Shown: positions 1-12,618 of the stretch, piece by piece
How the letters are laid out: each line of letters opens with the position of its first letter
Position numbering within the stretch: position 1 is the stretch's first letter
Source of the DNA: Photobacterium sp. TY1-4
Lineage (GTDB): Bacteria; Pseudomonadota; Gammaproteobacteria; Enterobacterales; Vibrionaceae
Length of the DNA stretch: 64,000 bases
Reading direction: 5' to 3'
NCBI RefSeq assembly: GCF_025398175.1
Contig: NZ_CP099734.1
Coordinates: 806,001 to 870,000, forward strand
Notes under the pieces: model-generated
The model's database searches: none
What the model was told of the DNA's origin: nothing
What the model saw: only the letters and a program-made list of their open reading frames with translations
Position numbers and translations under genes: made by a program

Positions 1-21
1 GTCATTGCCAGGGTTGAAGTC

Positions 22-1020
22 ATGATTATTAAAGGAAAGCCGATCCGGGACTTTTCGCTGAAGGTGAATACGCTCTTTCGCGGGCTGATCTGCCTGCTGT
101 TACTGCTGTTTTTAGTGAACCTCCAAACACTGACCGACAGCCTGGCTGCATCGGCCCATGCACTGAAGAAGCTCAGTCTGGTCCCGCAGCAGGCGGTTGC
201 CGTTGAGTCGCCCCCCAAGCCGGTGCGTGGGCCTGCTGGAGGACCGGAACCACTCGGTGAGCCAGCGCCGGAGGCCGGGGCCCTAGCACCAGAGGTCGGG
301 AGCATGACGCCGGAGATCGCGGCCTTGCGACAGGCGGCACTGGCAAGGTTTGCCAGCAAGTTTAACTTTCCCAACTCGGTTGAGTTTTTCAGTGTTGCCA
401 GTCAGGAAGACTGGCTCTTTAGTCCGGCGACGGTAAAGGCGCAGGATAATGTCCTGAATCTGACCACTTGTGGTTACTACACCGCGAAAAACGCCCTGGG
501 CCTGGCCCGGGAGCGGGTACCGTTTATGGTTGAGCTGGTTTATGACTTTATGCAGAAAACCTATAGCCTCAGTGGTTATTTTAAAGATGATCGGGCGCAT
601 TACTATCAATTTGAAGGACGGAAAAAACCGCTCGAACTGAACCGGAATCGCTTTCAAAGCAAATGGAAAGTCGCCTGCGCGCCGGTGGTGATGGGGGCGT
701 TTGATGATATTCTGACTCAGGCATCGGCGGTGCGCTACGCGCCGGATGCGACGGTCGATCGCAAACGCCAGGTCAACTATTTTGATCGCCGGGTACAGGC
801 TGAGATTGATCAGTGCGTAGAGGATGCCACTCTGGCGGAGCAGATCCCGGCGTCGTCAGAGCGCCAATCGTTGTGTTTGCTTCGTGCCCAGTGCCATTAT
901 CTGGCGGAGATGTCCGACAGTCAGTGTGAACCAGTCAGCAAGACTTGCCGCGATCACCAGAATGCTTCGCTGTGCCAGACGGCAACAGCGTTGACCGACG
1001 AGACCCCGCATCGCTCATGA
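22..1020 (+). CDS. Membrane-anchored secreted protein of unknown function
   Basis: I do not recognise this 332-residue protein. Residues about 17-37 form one hydrophobic segment (LICLLLLLFLVNL), so it is probably anchored in the inner membrane with the rest in the periplasm. Residues about 60-95 are a Pro/Ala/Gly-rich linker. The C-terminal third carries many cysteines, suggesting disulfides. The frame is open to the window edge, so an upstream start cannot be excluded, but the ATG directly before the hydrophobic segment is sensible. A hairpin (1097-1104 with 1112-1119) without a T-run lies between it and the convergent pflA. Confidence 0.55.
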   Translation: MIIKGKPIRDFSLKVNTLFRGLICLLLLLFLVNLQTLTDSLAASAHALKKLSLVPQQAVAVESPPKPVRGPAGGPEPLGEPAPEAGALAPEVGSMTPEIAALRQAALARFASKFNFPNSVEFFSVASQEDWLFSPATVKAQDNVLNLTTCGYYTAKNALGLARERVPFMVELVYDFMQKTYSLSGYFKDDRAHYYQFEGRKKPLELNRNRFQSKWKVACAPVVMGAFDDILTQASAVRYAPDATVDRKRQVNYFDRRVQAEIDQCVEDATLAEQIPASSERQSLCLLRAQCHYLAEMSDSQCEPVSKTCRDHQNASLCQTATALTDETPHRS

Positions 1021-1133
1021 GCCGGAGCAGATCAATGGCGGGAATATTTGTCAGGGAGCAAGGAAAGCAAGGTAAACAAAAGAAGCCAGACAGCAGCGCC
1101 GAGGTCTCGTGCCTCGGCGGGATGGATCGCGGA

Positions 1134-1874
1134 TCAGTACATGACAGGGTGACCGTATTCGGCCAGGATGGCTTTGATTTTTTCCATGGTCTCTTTGCTC
1201 GGCGGTTTGACGCCGGCCAGCGGGTACTCAAAGCCCATCGCTTCCCACTTATGCTCGCCCAGTTGATGATACGGAAGTAACTCGACTTTCTCGATATTGT
1301 CCATATCTTTGATAAATTCACCCAGCAGGTGGGCAGAGCGTTCATCATCGGTAAAGCCGGGTACCACCACATAGCGGATCCAGGTTTTTTGGCCGCGCTG
1401 GTGCAGGTAGCGGGCAAAATCCAGCACCCGTTTATTCGGCACCCCAACCAGCTCCTGGTGAATGGTGTCATCGAGCTGCTTGAGATCCAGCATCACCAGA
1501 TCCGTGTTGTCCAGCACTTCGTCGATCACTTCGGTGTGCTTGCGTACATAGCCGTTGGTATCGAGACAGGTATGGAGCCCTTCCGCCTTGGCTGCACGGA
1601 AAAAGTCACGCACAAACTCCGGTTGCAACATGGCCTCGCCGCCGGATGCGGTGACGCCGCCGCCCGAGGCATTCATAAAGTGGCGGTAGGTGACCGCTTC
1701 TTTGATGATCTCTTCAACCGTCACTTCACGTCCGCCATGCAGATCCCAGGTATCGCGGTTGTGGCAATACTGGCAACGCATCAGGCAACCTTGTAAGAAA
1801 ACGATGAAACGGATGCCGGGGCCATCCACGGTACCGCAGGATTCAAAAGAGTGAATACGGCCTTTGACTGACAT
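1134..1874 (-). CDS. pflA: Pyruvate formate-lyase-activating enzyme
   Basis: Radical SAM enzyme that installs the glycyl radical on pyruvate formate-lyase during anaerobic growth. The 246 residues match the family length. The 4Fe-4S motif CLMRCQYC gives Cys30, Cys34 and Cys37, preceded by the typical [13 protein letters not shown] stretch. A Gly-rich SAM-binding segment ([12 protein letters not shown]) follows near residue 70. It is separated from its substrate gene pflB by a chemoreceptor gene on the other strand, so pflA must have its own promoter in the 400 bp upstream. I see no good FNR box there. Confidence 0.95.
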   Translation of the reverse strand: MSVKGRIHSFESCGTVDGPGIRFIVFLQGCLMRCQYCHNRDTWDLHGGREVTVEEIIKEAVTYRHFMNASGGGVTASGGEAMLQPEFVRDFFRAAKAEGLHTCLDTNGYVRKHTEVIDEVLDNTDLVMLDLKQLDDTIHQELVGVPNKRVLDFARYLHQRGQKTWIRYVVVPGFTDDERSAHLLGEFIKDMDNIEKVELLPYHQLGEHKWEAMGFEYPLAGVKPPSKETMEKIKAILAEYGHPVMY

Positions 1875-2274
1875 GGTGACGTTTCTCCACAGGGGATGGT
1901 TTTGCCTGTTATTTTATTACAAATCAGCGGACTAAAATAGCGAAAAGTACGTTAAAAATGTAAGGTTAATACACTTTATGATGCTTTAAGTATGGGCGAT
2001 TTCGATCAGCCCTGACCGAAAGTTCATCAATGTTTCCGTTTGTTATTGAGCTTTTTCACACCTGTAACCAAATGCATCGAAAATAATGCATCCCTACCAC
2101 GAAATCATTACATTTGATCGGGAAATTGCGGCCTGAATCTCATCAAAATATGCGCAAAGCGCTTATGATTCCGAGTGAATTCAGTTGGTTTTATATGTAT
2201 AGCCAAACAGGATTGGCTGTACCTGTCTAGCCGTTTCTGGACAGACAATAAAAGCGATAACAATAAGGAGATGT
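1875..2274. other. Divergent intergenic region pflA / chemoreceptor
   Basis: No gene seen. It must hold promoters for pflA (minus) and the chemoreceptor (plus). The chemoreceptor ribosome-binding site AAGGAG sits at 2265-2270. A small hairpin (2201-2206 with 2213-2218) precedes it. A weak FNR-like half site TTGAT at 2114-2118 lacks a proper second half. Confidence 0.5.
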
Positions 2275-3894
2275 ATGTTCAGTCTTAGTAATTTGACCGT
2301 CAAGAATAAACTGATCGCGCTGGTGCTCAGTGCCATTGTCTTGCTCGTCAGTGTCAGCATTTATGATGTGCTGGAGCAGAAGAAGGTGGCTTATCTTGAA
2401 CGAAAGGCGTCCCTAAAAAGCCAGGTTGAGTTGGCTGTCGATATTCTGGATTACTACGCGTCGCAGCAGGGCACACTCGGTCGGGAGCGGGCGCAGCAAC
2501 TGGCCATCGAGATGATCGATGCCGTGCGTTATGACAGCACCAACTATTTTTGGATCATGACGCCGGAGATGGCGATCGTGAACCATCCCCTGAAGCCTGA
2601 GATGAACGGCACTTCGGCACGCGGGATCACCGATGCCGGCGGTAAACGGCACTGGCAGGAAATGGTGACGGTCTCTGCCCAGAGCGGATCCGGCTATCTG
2701 GACTATAGCTGGCGCTCACCCAAAGGGGAGATTGAGCCGAAGATCTCCTATGTGCAGCGGTTTCAGAACTGGAACTGGATTGTCGGGACCGGGGTGCATG
2801 TCAAGGATATTGAGGATGACTTCAAGGCAACGGCCCTGAAATCCGGCATGATTGCCCTGACCGCGATGGCGATTTTGTTGGCCGTCGGTTATGTGATTAG
2901 CAAGAATATTTCCGATCCGCTCGAAGAGCTGGTGACGAAATTTGATGCCATTGCCGGAGGGGACTTGCGTATTTGTTGTGATGAAGTACGTAAGGATGAA
3001 ATCGGTAAATTGGCGCGGCGGATGGATACCGCCATCGGCAGTATTCGCCAGGCCCTGAAAGCTGCCCATGAATCGGCGATGCATTCGTCGCAAATGGCCA
3101 GTACTATTGCTTCTGCCAGCGAAGAAAGTGCGCACAGCATTCAGTCGCAGCATGTGCAGTTGGAGCAGTTGGCGACGGCGATGAATGAGATGACGGCCAC
3201 GGTGGCGGATGTGGCGGATAATGCCGACAAGACCGCCCTGATGACCAACGGGATTTCGGATAAAGCTACGGTCAGCAATGATAAGCTGGAAGAGACGGCT
3301 CGCCACATCCGTCAGGTTGCCGAACAGATTGCCGAAGCGGATCATCGTGTGGAAGCGCTGAAGCAAGGGGTCACCCAGATCAGCGAGATGGCGGATGTGA
3401 TCCGGGGTATTTCCGAGCAGACCAACCTGCTGGCACTGAACGCGGCGATTGAAGCGGCCCGTGCCGGCGAGCAGGGACGTGGGTTTGCCGTGGTCGCTGA
3501 TGAGGTCCGCAGTCTGGCGCAGCGCACTCAGGCATCGACGGAAGAGATCCAAACCACAGTGGATGCACTGACCCGCGGCGCGTTCGAGACGGCGACGGCG
3601 ATGAAAGCCAGCCATGAAAGCAGCCGTAACAGTGTGGAGAATGCCCAGGATACCCAGTTGCAGTTGCAGAACATGGTGGAAGAGTTGTACCAGTCCAATG
3701 ATCGGGTGGCGCAGATTGCGGCCGCGGCCGATCAGCAGGGCACGGTCTCGGAAGATATCAACCGCAACGTCAGCAGTATCCACCTTTCGGCAAATGAAGT
3801 GAATGCCGCCGCACAGCATCTGGCCGATCAGAGCCAAAGTCTGGCAGAAGCCTCGGAAGAGCTGGCGCACCAGTTGCAGCACTTTAAGGTGTAG
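2275..3894 (+). CDS. Methyl-accepting chemotaxis protein with periplasmic single Cache domain
   Basis: Transmembrane chemoreceptor of 539 residues. Helix TM1 spans about residues 13-30, followed by a periplasmic sCache_2-like sensor (motifs YFWIMTP and [15 protein letters not shown] [11 protein letters not shown]), then TM2 at about 190-208, HAMP, and a cytoplasmic signalling domain. The signalling hairpin tip [19 protein letters not shown] is intact. sCache_2 domains often bind small carboxylates. Lying between pflB and pflA, it could sense a fermentation-related acid such as pyruvate or formate, but that is inference from position only. The start has AAGGAG four bases upstream. No C-terminal CheR-docking pentapeptide is present. 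Confidence 0.9.
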   Translation: MFSLSNLTVKNKLIALVLSAIVLLVSVSIYDVLEQKKVAYLERKASLKSQVELAVDILDYYASQQGTLGRERAQQLAIEMIDAVRYDSTNYFWIMTPEMAIVNHPLKPEMNGTSARGITDAGGKRHWQEMVTVSAQSGSGYLDYSWRSPKGEIEPKISYVQRFQNWNWIVGTGVHVKDIEDDFKATALKSGMIALTAMAILLAVGYVISKNISDPLEELVTKFDAIAGGDLRICCDEVRKDEIGKLARRMDTAIGSIRQALKAAHESAMHSSQMASTIASASEESAHSIQSQHVQLEQLATAMNEMTATVADVADNADKTALMTNGISDKATVSNDKLEETARHIRQVAEQIAEADHRVEALKQGVTQISEMADVIRGISEQTNLLALNAAIEAARAGEQGRGFAVVADEVRSLAQRTQASTEEIQTTVDALTRGAFETATAMKASHESSRNSVENAQDTQLQLQNMVEELYQSNDRVAQIAAAADQQGTVSEDINRNVSSIHLSANEVNAAAQHLADQSQSLAEASEELAHQLQHFKV

Positions 3895-3930
3895 AGAAGC
3901 CTATGTGCGGGTGCAACCCCCATCAAAGAA

Positions 3931-3956
3931 AAGCCGGTCGTCAGACCGGCTTTTTG
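3931..3956. terminator. Intrinsic terminator after chemoreceptor, shared with pflB
   Basis: Stem AAGCCGGT/ACCGGCTT with loop CGTCAG, followed by TTTTTG on the plus strand and preceded by A-rich sequence, so it can serve both convergent genes. Confidence 0.85.
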
Positions 3957-4025
3957 TTGCTTTCATGTTGTTGCTTTCAGTGTCGCGGTTCTGGCCGCGG
4001 GTATGCGGCCAGGTTTGCCTGAGGC

Positions 4026-6302
<2,277 letters not shown>

Positions 6303-6475
6303 GACATACCTACCTTATTAGTAGAAAAAACACGTACTGCGTGAGCGCTGTTGAGCGAACGCCGAGTGGCGAACAGTACACTTTATTAACAATAATACGG
6401 ATAATCGGGCCCGTTGATGCGGCAATTTCGTGACACGATTATTCGTATTCGTACTAATACCCAGTTTTTTATAGC

Positions 6476-6496
6476 GGGCAGTGCCAGGCACTGCCC
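6476..6496. other. Intercistronic hairpin between DUF3360 gene and pflB
   Basis: Perfect 8-bp stem GGGCAGTG/CACTGCCC with loop CCAGG just after the DUF3360 stop codon. On the minus strand it is followed by an A-run, not a T-run, so it is not a classical terminator. It may be an RNA-stabilising or processing element that lets pflB be expressed more strongly than the transporter. Confidence 0.45.
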
Positions 6497-6514
6497 ATCT
6501 CGTTTCTGTTGCTG

Positions 6515-8029
6515 TTACAGGAGTGCCGGGATGCCGTATTGGCTTTCCAGCATGCCGACTGCCAGCATGGCAATCAGGCAGATGATCAGCACCCCGCCCG
6601 GAATCACGACTTTATCCGTGAAGGACAGTTTCGCCGCCCGTGCTTTGTCACCAATCAGACCGTTGTTATCCAGCAGCATGGTCAGGGCCCAAGCCAGAAC
6701 CGGGTTGACGACGGCTGAAGCAAAGATACAAATCCCGGCAGACTGAGAGTCTTTGGTTTCTTTCACCATTTGTACACCGGCTTCCAGCAGCGGCAGGAAA
6801 ACCCCGACCAAGAGTGCGATGCGCATCACAGGTGGCCACACCGCGACATCCATCGGGAAGCCCAGGATGGCAATGAACATCACCAGACAGCCCAGAAGAA
6901 TCGCACCCGCCGGAATCGGACGCTTGGCAATCGCAGCCGGGATCATGTAGGTCCCCCAGGAAGACGTGATGTTGCCGCCGCCCAGGCCCGTCCCGACCAT
7001 CTGGCGAATCGAACACATGGTCATGGTGTCATCGACGTCCATCAGCACTTTGTCGGTGCCCTTCGGATAGTTCAGTTCCTGGAAAATTCGGTGACCCAGG
7101 AAGTCCGGTGACCACATGGCAACCGCTAGAATAGCAAACGGTAGAGAGGCTATAAAATGCTCAATAGTCGGCAGACCCAGCATCCAGCCTTCTTCGGTGC
7201 TGCCCCACCAGTACACAGGGTTCAGATTCGGCAGGCCGATCTCGGTTTCAAATTTCAGGTCGAATCCGGCACCCAGGAGCAGGGCGACCAGCAGACCGGT
7301 GACGGCACAAGCCGGGATTGCCAGCCAGCGTTTGTTAATCCGTGCCAGGTAGGCATACAGTACAATGTTCACGGCCAGCACAATCAGGCCGACATAACCC
7401 ATGCTGCCCGCGGCCACATCTGCAGACTGCAGGCCGGTGGCCCAGGTCTGGATGGAGCCGATCTGGCTCATGGTGCCGGTGAAGCCCAGGAAAATCAGCA
7501 GACCGCCGGCGGTGCCCTCCGAAGTCAGGTTGACCAGTTTTGAGCCGCCCTTGAAGTAGCTGAGCAGCAGGCCGAAGACCCCCAGAAGAATCGCCAGCGC
7601 CAGTGGGTGAGCTCCGGCCAGGGCAATGGAACCAATCAGCGGGATCATCGGGCCGTGGTTCCCGGCCAGGTTGGCGCGCGGGTTAATAAACCCGGAGGCC
7701 AGTACACAGAACAGCAATGCCGGCAGCAGCATTTCCACCCGAGCCACTTCAATGGCAAATTCTTTGCCCAGGTTGATGTGGTCCCACGCCTGCGTCAAAC
7801 CATCCGCCCATGACATCATGACCGCAGAGTACATTGCGATGATGCCGATGGTACCGGCCAGGGCCGGTACCAGATCTTCCAGTTCAAAGCGGAAATCACG
7901 GCCGGGTAGGTTCAGTGCAAACCGGCGCGGTTTCATGATTTTCAGCTCATGATCCAGATAGTCTGAGCGACTAGAGAAGTCAGAGGCAGGGCGATGGAGC
8001 TCCTGGTAACTTCTTTCTTCAGATGACAT
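6515..8029 (-). CDS. DUF3360 family multi-pass membrane transporter
   Basis: A 504-residue polytopic protein with about 10-12 hydrophobic segments. It has a cytosolic N-terminus, a Gly/Pro-rich NPRANLAGNHGPMIPL region and a GTGLGGGNITSSWGTYMIP region, which resemble the half-helix substrate sites of NCS2/SulP-type carriers. I assign it to DUF3360, a Vibrio-rich family of unknown substrate; the assignment is from memory of the family. It occupies the slot that focA (formate channel) has in E. coli between ycaO and pflB, so an organic anion linked to pyruvate/formate metabolism is a reasonable guess. Ribosome-binding site GAGG precedes the ATG. An FNR box lies about 160 bp upstream. Confidence 0.75.
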   Translation of the reverse strand: MSSEERSYQELHRPASDFSSRSDYLDHELKIMKPRRFALNLPGRDFRFELEDLVPALAGTIGIIAMYSAVMMSWADGLTQAWDHINLGKEFAIEVARVEMLLPALLFCVLASGFINPRANLAGNHGPMIPLIGSIALAGAHPLALAILLGVFGLLLSYFKGGSKLVNLTSEGTAGGLLIFLGFTGTMSQIGSIQTWATGLQSADVAAGSMGYVGLIVLAVNIVLYAYLARINKRWLAIPACAVTGLLVALLLGAGFDLKFETEIGLPNLNPVYWWGSTEEGWMLGLPTIEHFIASLPFAILAVAMWSPDFLGHRIFQELNYPKGTDKVLMDVDDTMTMCSIRQMVGTGLGGGNITSSWGTYMIPAAIAKRPIPAGAILLGCLVMFIAILGFPMDVAVWPPVMRIALLVGVFLPLLEAGVQMVKETKDSQSAGICIFASAVVNPVLAWALTMLLDNNGLIGDKARAAKLSFTDKVVIPGGVLIICLIAMLAVGMLESQYGIPALL

Positions 8030-8442
8030 ATGTGCCTCGTCTACAAGTAAAATAATTCTTATCTTCAGTGATCGCCGTCGCCGGTTGCGACAGTCCCCTC
8101 GTAAAGGGGAGTGGCTGTTCGGCGTTTGTAATTATTTTTCACCAAATCTTTATCCGGAGTGTACCGCCCGGGTTCATGACGGAAATTGATCTCGATCAGT
8201 CGCTTTCAAAAAAACGAGGAGGGTATTCAAAAAAAATTGAGGAATATGACGAAATGCTGCGAGATATGAACAATTGTCGATAAGAAATGCTGCAATGTGA
8301 GTCAGGATTCAGGGTGAGGAATTGTATTATTTATTTGTTTTTTAAGGTTTTTATTTTGTGGCTCATTTTTTACGTGTAAAGCTTTGATAGTTAAGCTTTT
8401 ATTCATAATACAGCGTGGCGGTACAAGAGCAGGCATACAAAA
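8030..8442. other. Intergenic region upstream of the DUF3360-pflB unit
   Basis: Holds the FNR-like box at 8186-8199 and the presumed promoter of the DUF3360-pflB transcript on the minus strand. A short plus-strand reading frame (8176-8283, 35 codons) overlaps the FNR box and has no convincing ribosome-binding site. The AT-rich part, 8320-8410, has no recognisable gene. Confidence 0.5.
8186..8199. promoter_or_regulatory. Candidate FNR-binding site
   Basis: TTGATCTCGATCAG matches the FNR consensus TTGAT-N4-ATCAA at 9 of 10 defined positions. It lies 157-170 bp upstream of the DUF3360 start and faces the DUF3360-pflB unit, as expected for anaerobic activation of a pfl operon. This is a consensus match only. 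Confidence 0.65.
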
Positions 8443-8466
8443 ATGCCAACCCGCAGGGGTTGGCAT
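8443..8466 (-). terminator. Intrinsic terminator of ycaO
   Basis: 10-bp stem ATGCCAACCC/GGGTTGGCAT with loop GCAG. On the minus strand it is followed by TTTTGTA, 33 bp after the ycaO stop. Confidence 0.8.
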
Positions 8467-8498
8467 CAAGATGGCCGATTGACCAGTTTGTAATAAAA

Positions 8499-10256
8499 TT
8501 ACTTCGCTGCAGCCTGTTTTGCCGCCTGGAGTTTCTGGTAAGAGGCCAGGAGTTTCTGGTGGGCCGGGAACTGACGCAGGGTCAGATCGCCGGCGGTCAG
8601 GCCGTGGAAACGGACGGTGCCTTCAATGGAGCCCCAGGCTGCCGCGACGGTGTCGGCCCCAAACATCCGCTCGAAGGCTGCTTTGTACTGGGCTGGGTCA
8701 CGGTCATCGTCCAGGGCCAGCTTGAGGCTGGCAACCAGGCAGCGGAAGAAGCGGGCGCGCTCAGCGCTGTAGGTCGACACGTTGTAATCAACACACCAGC
8801 TCGCGTGCTCCAGGGCCAGCTCCAGATCGCCGCCGGCCAGTGCCAGCAGACATTTCAGCTCGCCAATCCGCAGCGTTTGCCAGGCATCCCCGGCTTGCGG
8901 CACCAGGCCGACGATCTCGTACAGACGGTTGAAATCATCGAAGCCTTCTTCTTCCAGAATATGGAACATCTCGGCATACTGCTCGGCTTCCCACTCAACC
9001 TGCGGCAGGGCCAGCAGGGTTTCGCGCAGCTCCAGCGCGACATTGTTGTTGGCTTCAATCAGCTCTTCAACCGGGTAGATTTCAGACCAGCCCGGGACGA
9101 TGATCCGGCAGCAATCCACCCCCAGGTGATCGTAGTCGGCGATGTAGGCATCGGTCCCTTCGGCATGCAAAATGGCCAGCAGGTGGTTGAACTCTTCTTC
9201 TGAGGTGCCGCTGAAATTCCAGTCGACAAAGTCAAAGTCGGCCTCGCTCTGGAACAGATCCCAGGCGATCAGGCCTGAAGAGTCAATGAAGTGGGTTTCC
9301 AGGTTGTGGTGATCGCTCACTTCATCGCGGTCGAAAGACGGCTCCGGGAACACATCGAGATCTTTCAGGCCACGGCCTTGCAGCAGCTCGGTTACCGTCC
9401 GCTCGAAGGCGACTTCAAAGCGTGGGTGGGCGCCGAATGAAGCGAAGCAGGTGCTGTTACTTGGGTTGAACAGTACTACGCAAATCACCGGGTACTTGCC
9501 GCCCAGCGAGGCATCGTAGCAGTAGATCGGGAACCCTTCGGCTTCCAGCGCATCAATGGAGGCTTTGATCCCCGGGAAACGCTCAATCACGCTGGCCGGG
9601 ATTTCCGGCAGGCTGATGTGCTCGGCGATGATGCGGTTTTTGATCTTGCGCTCGAACACTTCAGACAGCCCCTGGGTGCGGGCTTCGGTCTTGGTGTTGC
9701 CCGCAGACATGCCGTTGGAAACGTACAGGTTGCCGATGATGTTCATCGGGATATAGACGGTTTCCTGATCGCTCTGGCGTTCGAACGGCAGTGCACAGAT
9801 CCCGCGCGCCAGGTTGCTCGATTGCAGATCGATCAGATCGGTACCCAGCAGCTCCAGCGTCGGATCGTAGAACTGGGTCAGACGCTCATCCAGGATGGCT
9901 TCCGGCGGCAGGTTTTCTTCAAGATCGATCGGGAACCACTTTTCGTTCGGGTAGTGGACGAACGCGCTGTCGGCGACTTCCTGACCCAGATAGTAATCGG
10001 CGTAGAAGTAGTTGGTCGCCAGGCGCTCGAAGTACTCCCCCAGTGCAGATGCCAGGGCCGCTTTCTTGGTGGCACCCTTGCCGTTAGTGAAGTTCATCGG
10101 GGCATCGACATCCCGGATATGCACCGACCAGACATTCGGCACCGGGTTCAGCCAGGAGGCTTCTTCAATATTGAATCCCAGTGCTTGGAGCTTGGACTGG
10201 AAGCGCTCAATGGATTCTTCCAGCGCGGCGTCTTTTCCAGGAATAAATGTTTGCAT
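8499..10256 (-). CDS. ycaO: YcaO, ribosomal protein S12 methylthiotransferase accessory protein
   Basis: YcaO-domain ATP-utilising protein reported to assist RimO-dependent beta-methylthiolation of ribosomal protein S12. The 585 residues agree with E. coli YcaO (586), and the N-terminus MQTFIPGKDAALEESIERF matches closely; the longer upstream frame is rejected for that reason. Highly conserved blocks NGKGATKKAALASALGEYFE, IPMNIIGNLYVSNGMSAGNT and SEVFER carry the ATP/Mg-binding residues of the YcaO fold. A helical TPR-like C-terminal domain follows. In E. coli ycaO also neighbours the focA-pflB-pflA genes, so gene order is conserved here except for focA. Confidence 0.95.
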   Translation of the reverse strand: MQTFIPGKDAALEESIERFQSKLQALGFNIEEASWLNPVPNVWSVHIRDVDAPMNFTNGKGATKKAALASALGEYFERLATNYFYADYYLGQEVADSAFVHYPNEKWFPIDLEENLPPEAILDERLTQFYDPTLELLGTDLIDLQSSNLARGICALPFERQSDQETVYIPMNIIGNLYVSNGMSAGNTKTEARTQGLSEVFERKIKNRIIAEHISLPEIPASVIERFPGIKASIDALEAEGFPIYCYDASLGGKYPVICVVLFNPSNSTCFASFGAHPRFEVAFERTVTELLQGRGLKDLDVFPEPSFDRDEVSDHHNLETHFIDSSGLIAWDLFQSEADFDFVDWNFSGTSEEEFNHLLAILHAEGTDAYIADYDHLGVDCCRIIVPGWSEIYPVEELIEANNNVALELRETLLALPQVEWEAEQYAEMFHILEEEGFDDFNRLYEIVGLVPQAGDAWQTLRIGELKCLLALAGGDLELALEHASWCVDYNVSTYSAERARFFRCLVASLKLALDDDRDPAQYKAAFERMFGADTVAAAWGSIEGTVRFHGLTAGDLTLRQFPAHQKLLASYQKLQAAKQAAAK

Positions 10257-10329
10257 GTTCGATCTCGTCAGCTGTGTTGAGTGGCGCGCAGTATACCGAA
10301 TTCTGCCCGCTGAACCCAAGCGAAGGATA

Positions 10330-10355
10330 GCGCGGTGGCTGGCTGACCACCGCGC
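10330..10355 (-). terminator. Possible terminator after second chemoreceptor
   Basis: Stem GCGCGGTGG/CCACCGCGC with an 8-nt loop, six bases beyond the stop codon. The following tract on the minus strand (TATCCTTCG) is only weakly T-rich. Confidence 0.4.
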
Positions 10356-10360
10356 CGGGT

Positions 10361-12316
10361 TTAGTACCGGGAGGCGACCCGGAATGTATCGAGGCGGTTC
10401 TTTTGTGTTTCGGCCAACTGTGACAAGTGGTTACTGGATTCTGCACTCTGGCTGATCCCGGCAACATTCTGGCTGATGATGTCGTTAATGTGGCTGATGC
10501 TCTGGGTAATGTCGGCCATGATCCGGCTTTGTTCAGCCACGGATGCCGTGACATCGCCGTTCACCTGGCTGATTTGCTTCAGTGCCTGGGTGATGGTGTC
10601 CATCTGGCTGCTGGTCTGTTCGGCAATCCGACGATTGCTGTTAACCTTGTCGAGGCTGTTGTTCACGGCTTCCACGGCGGTGGCCGACTTTTGTTGCAAC
10701 TGATCGATAATGGCCTGGATTTGTTGGGTCGACTGTTGGGTCTTGGCCGCCAGCCCCCGCACTTCATCGGCCACGACGGCAAATCCGCGACCACTTTCAC
10801 CGGCCCGGGCGGCCTCAATCGCAGCATTGAGGGCCAGCAGGTTGGTCTGCTCAGAAATGGTATCGATCACCGTAATGACTTCACTGATCCGCATGCTCTG
10901 CTCGTTCAGATCGAGCACCTGGCTGGCGGTGTCGCTGAGCTGCTGGGCCAGCTCTTCGGTCAACTGGCGGGCGTGGTGGGCAACTGCGGTGCTTTCTGCA
11001 CCCATCGCCAGTGCCTGTTGGGCACTGTCGTCGGCGGTTTTGGCGTAGCCGTCAACCTGGCTGGCCGCCGCCGAGAGATCACTGACTGCTGCGGTGATGC
11101 GTTCGATTTGTTGCTGCTGCTCGCGGCCGTTGACTTCGCTCTGCGTCATCACGGCTGCCAACTCGGTTGAGGAGGCCGCAACTTCGTTCCCGACCCCGCG
11201 CAAGGCATGGATCGTTTGGCTCAGTTGCGTGATGGCTTCGTCGACACTGACGCCCAGCAGGCCGAGTTCATTCCGGCCGGCGATCCCGGAGCGGGTCTCT
11301 AAATTGCTTTCAGCCAGGTTTTTCACGCTCAAATACAGGCGTTTCATGATATCGCTGATGGCGTTGGATAGGATGAGGCTGATGCCGAGCGCCAGTAAAG
11401 TCGCCACAATGGTCGCGATCAACTGGCTATGAGTGACGGACTTCAGCAGATCGGTGGTGGCATCGGACAACACTTCGGTCCGCTTGTTCGACGTGCCGGC
11501 CAGGCGGGTCACGATGTCCGTATTTTGCCGACCGAGTGCAACCATCAAATCAACGGTCTGGGCTTTGGCGCGTTGCAGCGTGAGGATAGCTTCAATACGC
11601 TGCTGCCATTGCTGCAGGTTACGGGCCAGGGTGGCGTTCTGCGGCCACGCGGCAAAGGGATCAAGCTGCTGTTGCAGCGATTGGGTCTGCTCCAGCGCAA
11701 CACGGGTTTGGGACGGCTCCTGGCTTTTGACCCCGACAGCCAGATGGTAGAGCATCAGGCCAGTGGTATCGGCCATTTCAGACACGTGTTGGTTCCACCG
11801 GGCGATATCCTCGGCGTTGCGCTGACGGGTGATCTGGCGATCGGCATCTTTCAGATCGGTCGAGATCCAACTGAGGTCCTGATAGTGCTGGTGGATCTGC
11901 TGACGCTGGCTGCGAAACTGCGCCGATGTCTCAGCCAACCGCCGAAAGTTTCCGATAAAGGTTTCCAGCTCCGTGCGGACTTGGGGGGAAACGGCCTGAC
12001 TTTGATGGTTGGCCAACGCTTCAAATTGACGTTGCACTTGAGCCAGGTTTTTTTGATTGAGCTCGACCATACTATCGAGGTGATCATAAAAACCCTGTGC
12101 ATAAATGATTTCCATGCGACTGATATCGAGTAAGTCCTGGAATTCTTTCATGACCGAATTGAATTCAATTAAATCATTCACTTCTTCCGTATTTTTTTCC
12201 GCGTCATAAATAAAGTTATAACTAATTAAAATTGTAATAATAAAGCAAATCACAGCAAAGGCTGATGACAGCGACAGCAAAAGTCGCAAGGGCAGGTTTC
12301 TGATGGTCTTCAACAT
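10361..12316 (-). CDS. Methyl-accepting chemotaxis protein
   Basis: Chemoreceptor of 651 residues from the ATG that directly precedes the first membrane helix ([16 protein letters not shown]). The longer frame upstream reads into sequence without membrane or signal character. TM1 is about residues 11-34. A large, mostly helical, Gln-rich periplasmic region of about 270 residues is consistent with a four-helix-bundle or helical bimodular sensor. TM2 lies near 305-328, followed by HAMP and the signalling domain with intact tip [19 protein letters not shown]. The ligand is unknown. It is transcribed alone. Confidence 0.88.
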   Translation of the reverse strand: MLKTIRNLPLRLLLSLSSAFAVICFIITILISYNFIYDAEKNTEEVNDLIEFNSVMKEFQDLLDISRMEIIYAQGFYDHLDSMVELNQKNLAQVQRQFEALANHQSQAVSPQVRTELETFIGNFRRLAETSAQFRSQRQQIHQHYQDLSWISTDLKDADRQITRQRNAEDIARWNQHVSEMADTTGLMLYHLAVGVKSQEPSQTRVALEQTQSLQQQLDPFAAWPQNATLARNLQQWQQRIEAILTLQRAKAQTVDLMVALGRQNTDIVTRLAGTSNKRTEVLSDATTDLLKSVTHSQLIATIVATLLALGISLILSNAISDIMKRLYLSVKNLAESNLETRSGIAGRNELGLLGVSVDEAITQLSQTIHALRGVGNEVAASSTELAAVMTQSEVNGREQQQQIERITAAVSDLSAAASQVDGYAKTADDSAQQALAMGAESTAVAHHARQLTEELAQQLSDTASQVLDLNEQSMRISEVITVIDTISEQTNLLALNAAIEAARAGESGRGFAVVADEVRGLAAKTQQSTQQIQAIIDQLQQKSATAVEAVNNSLDKVNSNRRIAEQTSSQMDTITQALKQISQVNGDVTASVAEQSRIMADITQSISHINDIISQNVAGISQSAESSNHLSQLAETQKNRLDTFRVASRY

Positions 12317-12618
12317 AATTTCCGGGTGAATGTTCGCTGAATTACTGGGTGGCGGAGATGACCCCCCACCCTGCAGCCAGCCGTAGGGAGGCGTGGTCGC
12401 AAAAGTGGCGGTATTATAGGGGCAACCCTGAATACATGATAGCGACCATTTGTGACAGCTGATGAAATTGTGTCGGGGATAATGGAACAAGTCTTTTTTT
12501 GCTGAGCGATTTTAATAAAAATATATCAGCTGTCATATTTTGATATATTTTTTATTTATTCAGGCGGTCATTATCAGGCACCACAACGGTTGGTTTCGTT
12601 CAGCCGAAATGAAATCGA

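Noticed and set aside
2114..2127. FNR site upstream of pflA
   Set aside because: Only the left half matches; the right half AAATT departs from ATCAA.
2716..3882. 388-codon open frame antisense to the chemoreceptor
   Set aside because: Shadow of the codon bias of the real gene; no start signal or domain. The same applies to the long antisense frames at 4395-5120, 24903-25757, 26496-27611 and 41576-42727.
6476..6496. Terminator between the DUF3360 gene and pflB
   Set aside because: The hairpin has no T-run in the direction of transcription.
8176..8283. Possible 35-codon protein (MTEIDLDQS...)
   Set aside because: It overlaps the FNR box, lacks a ribosome-binding site and has no family I know.
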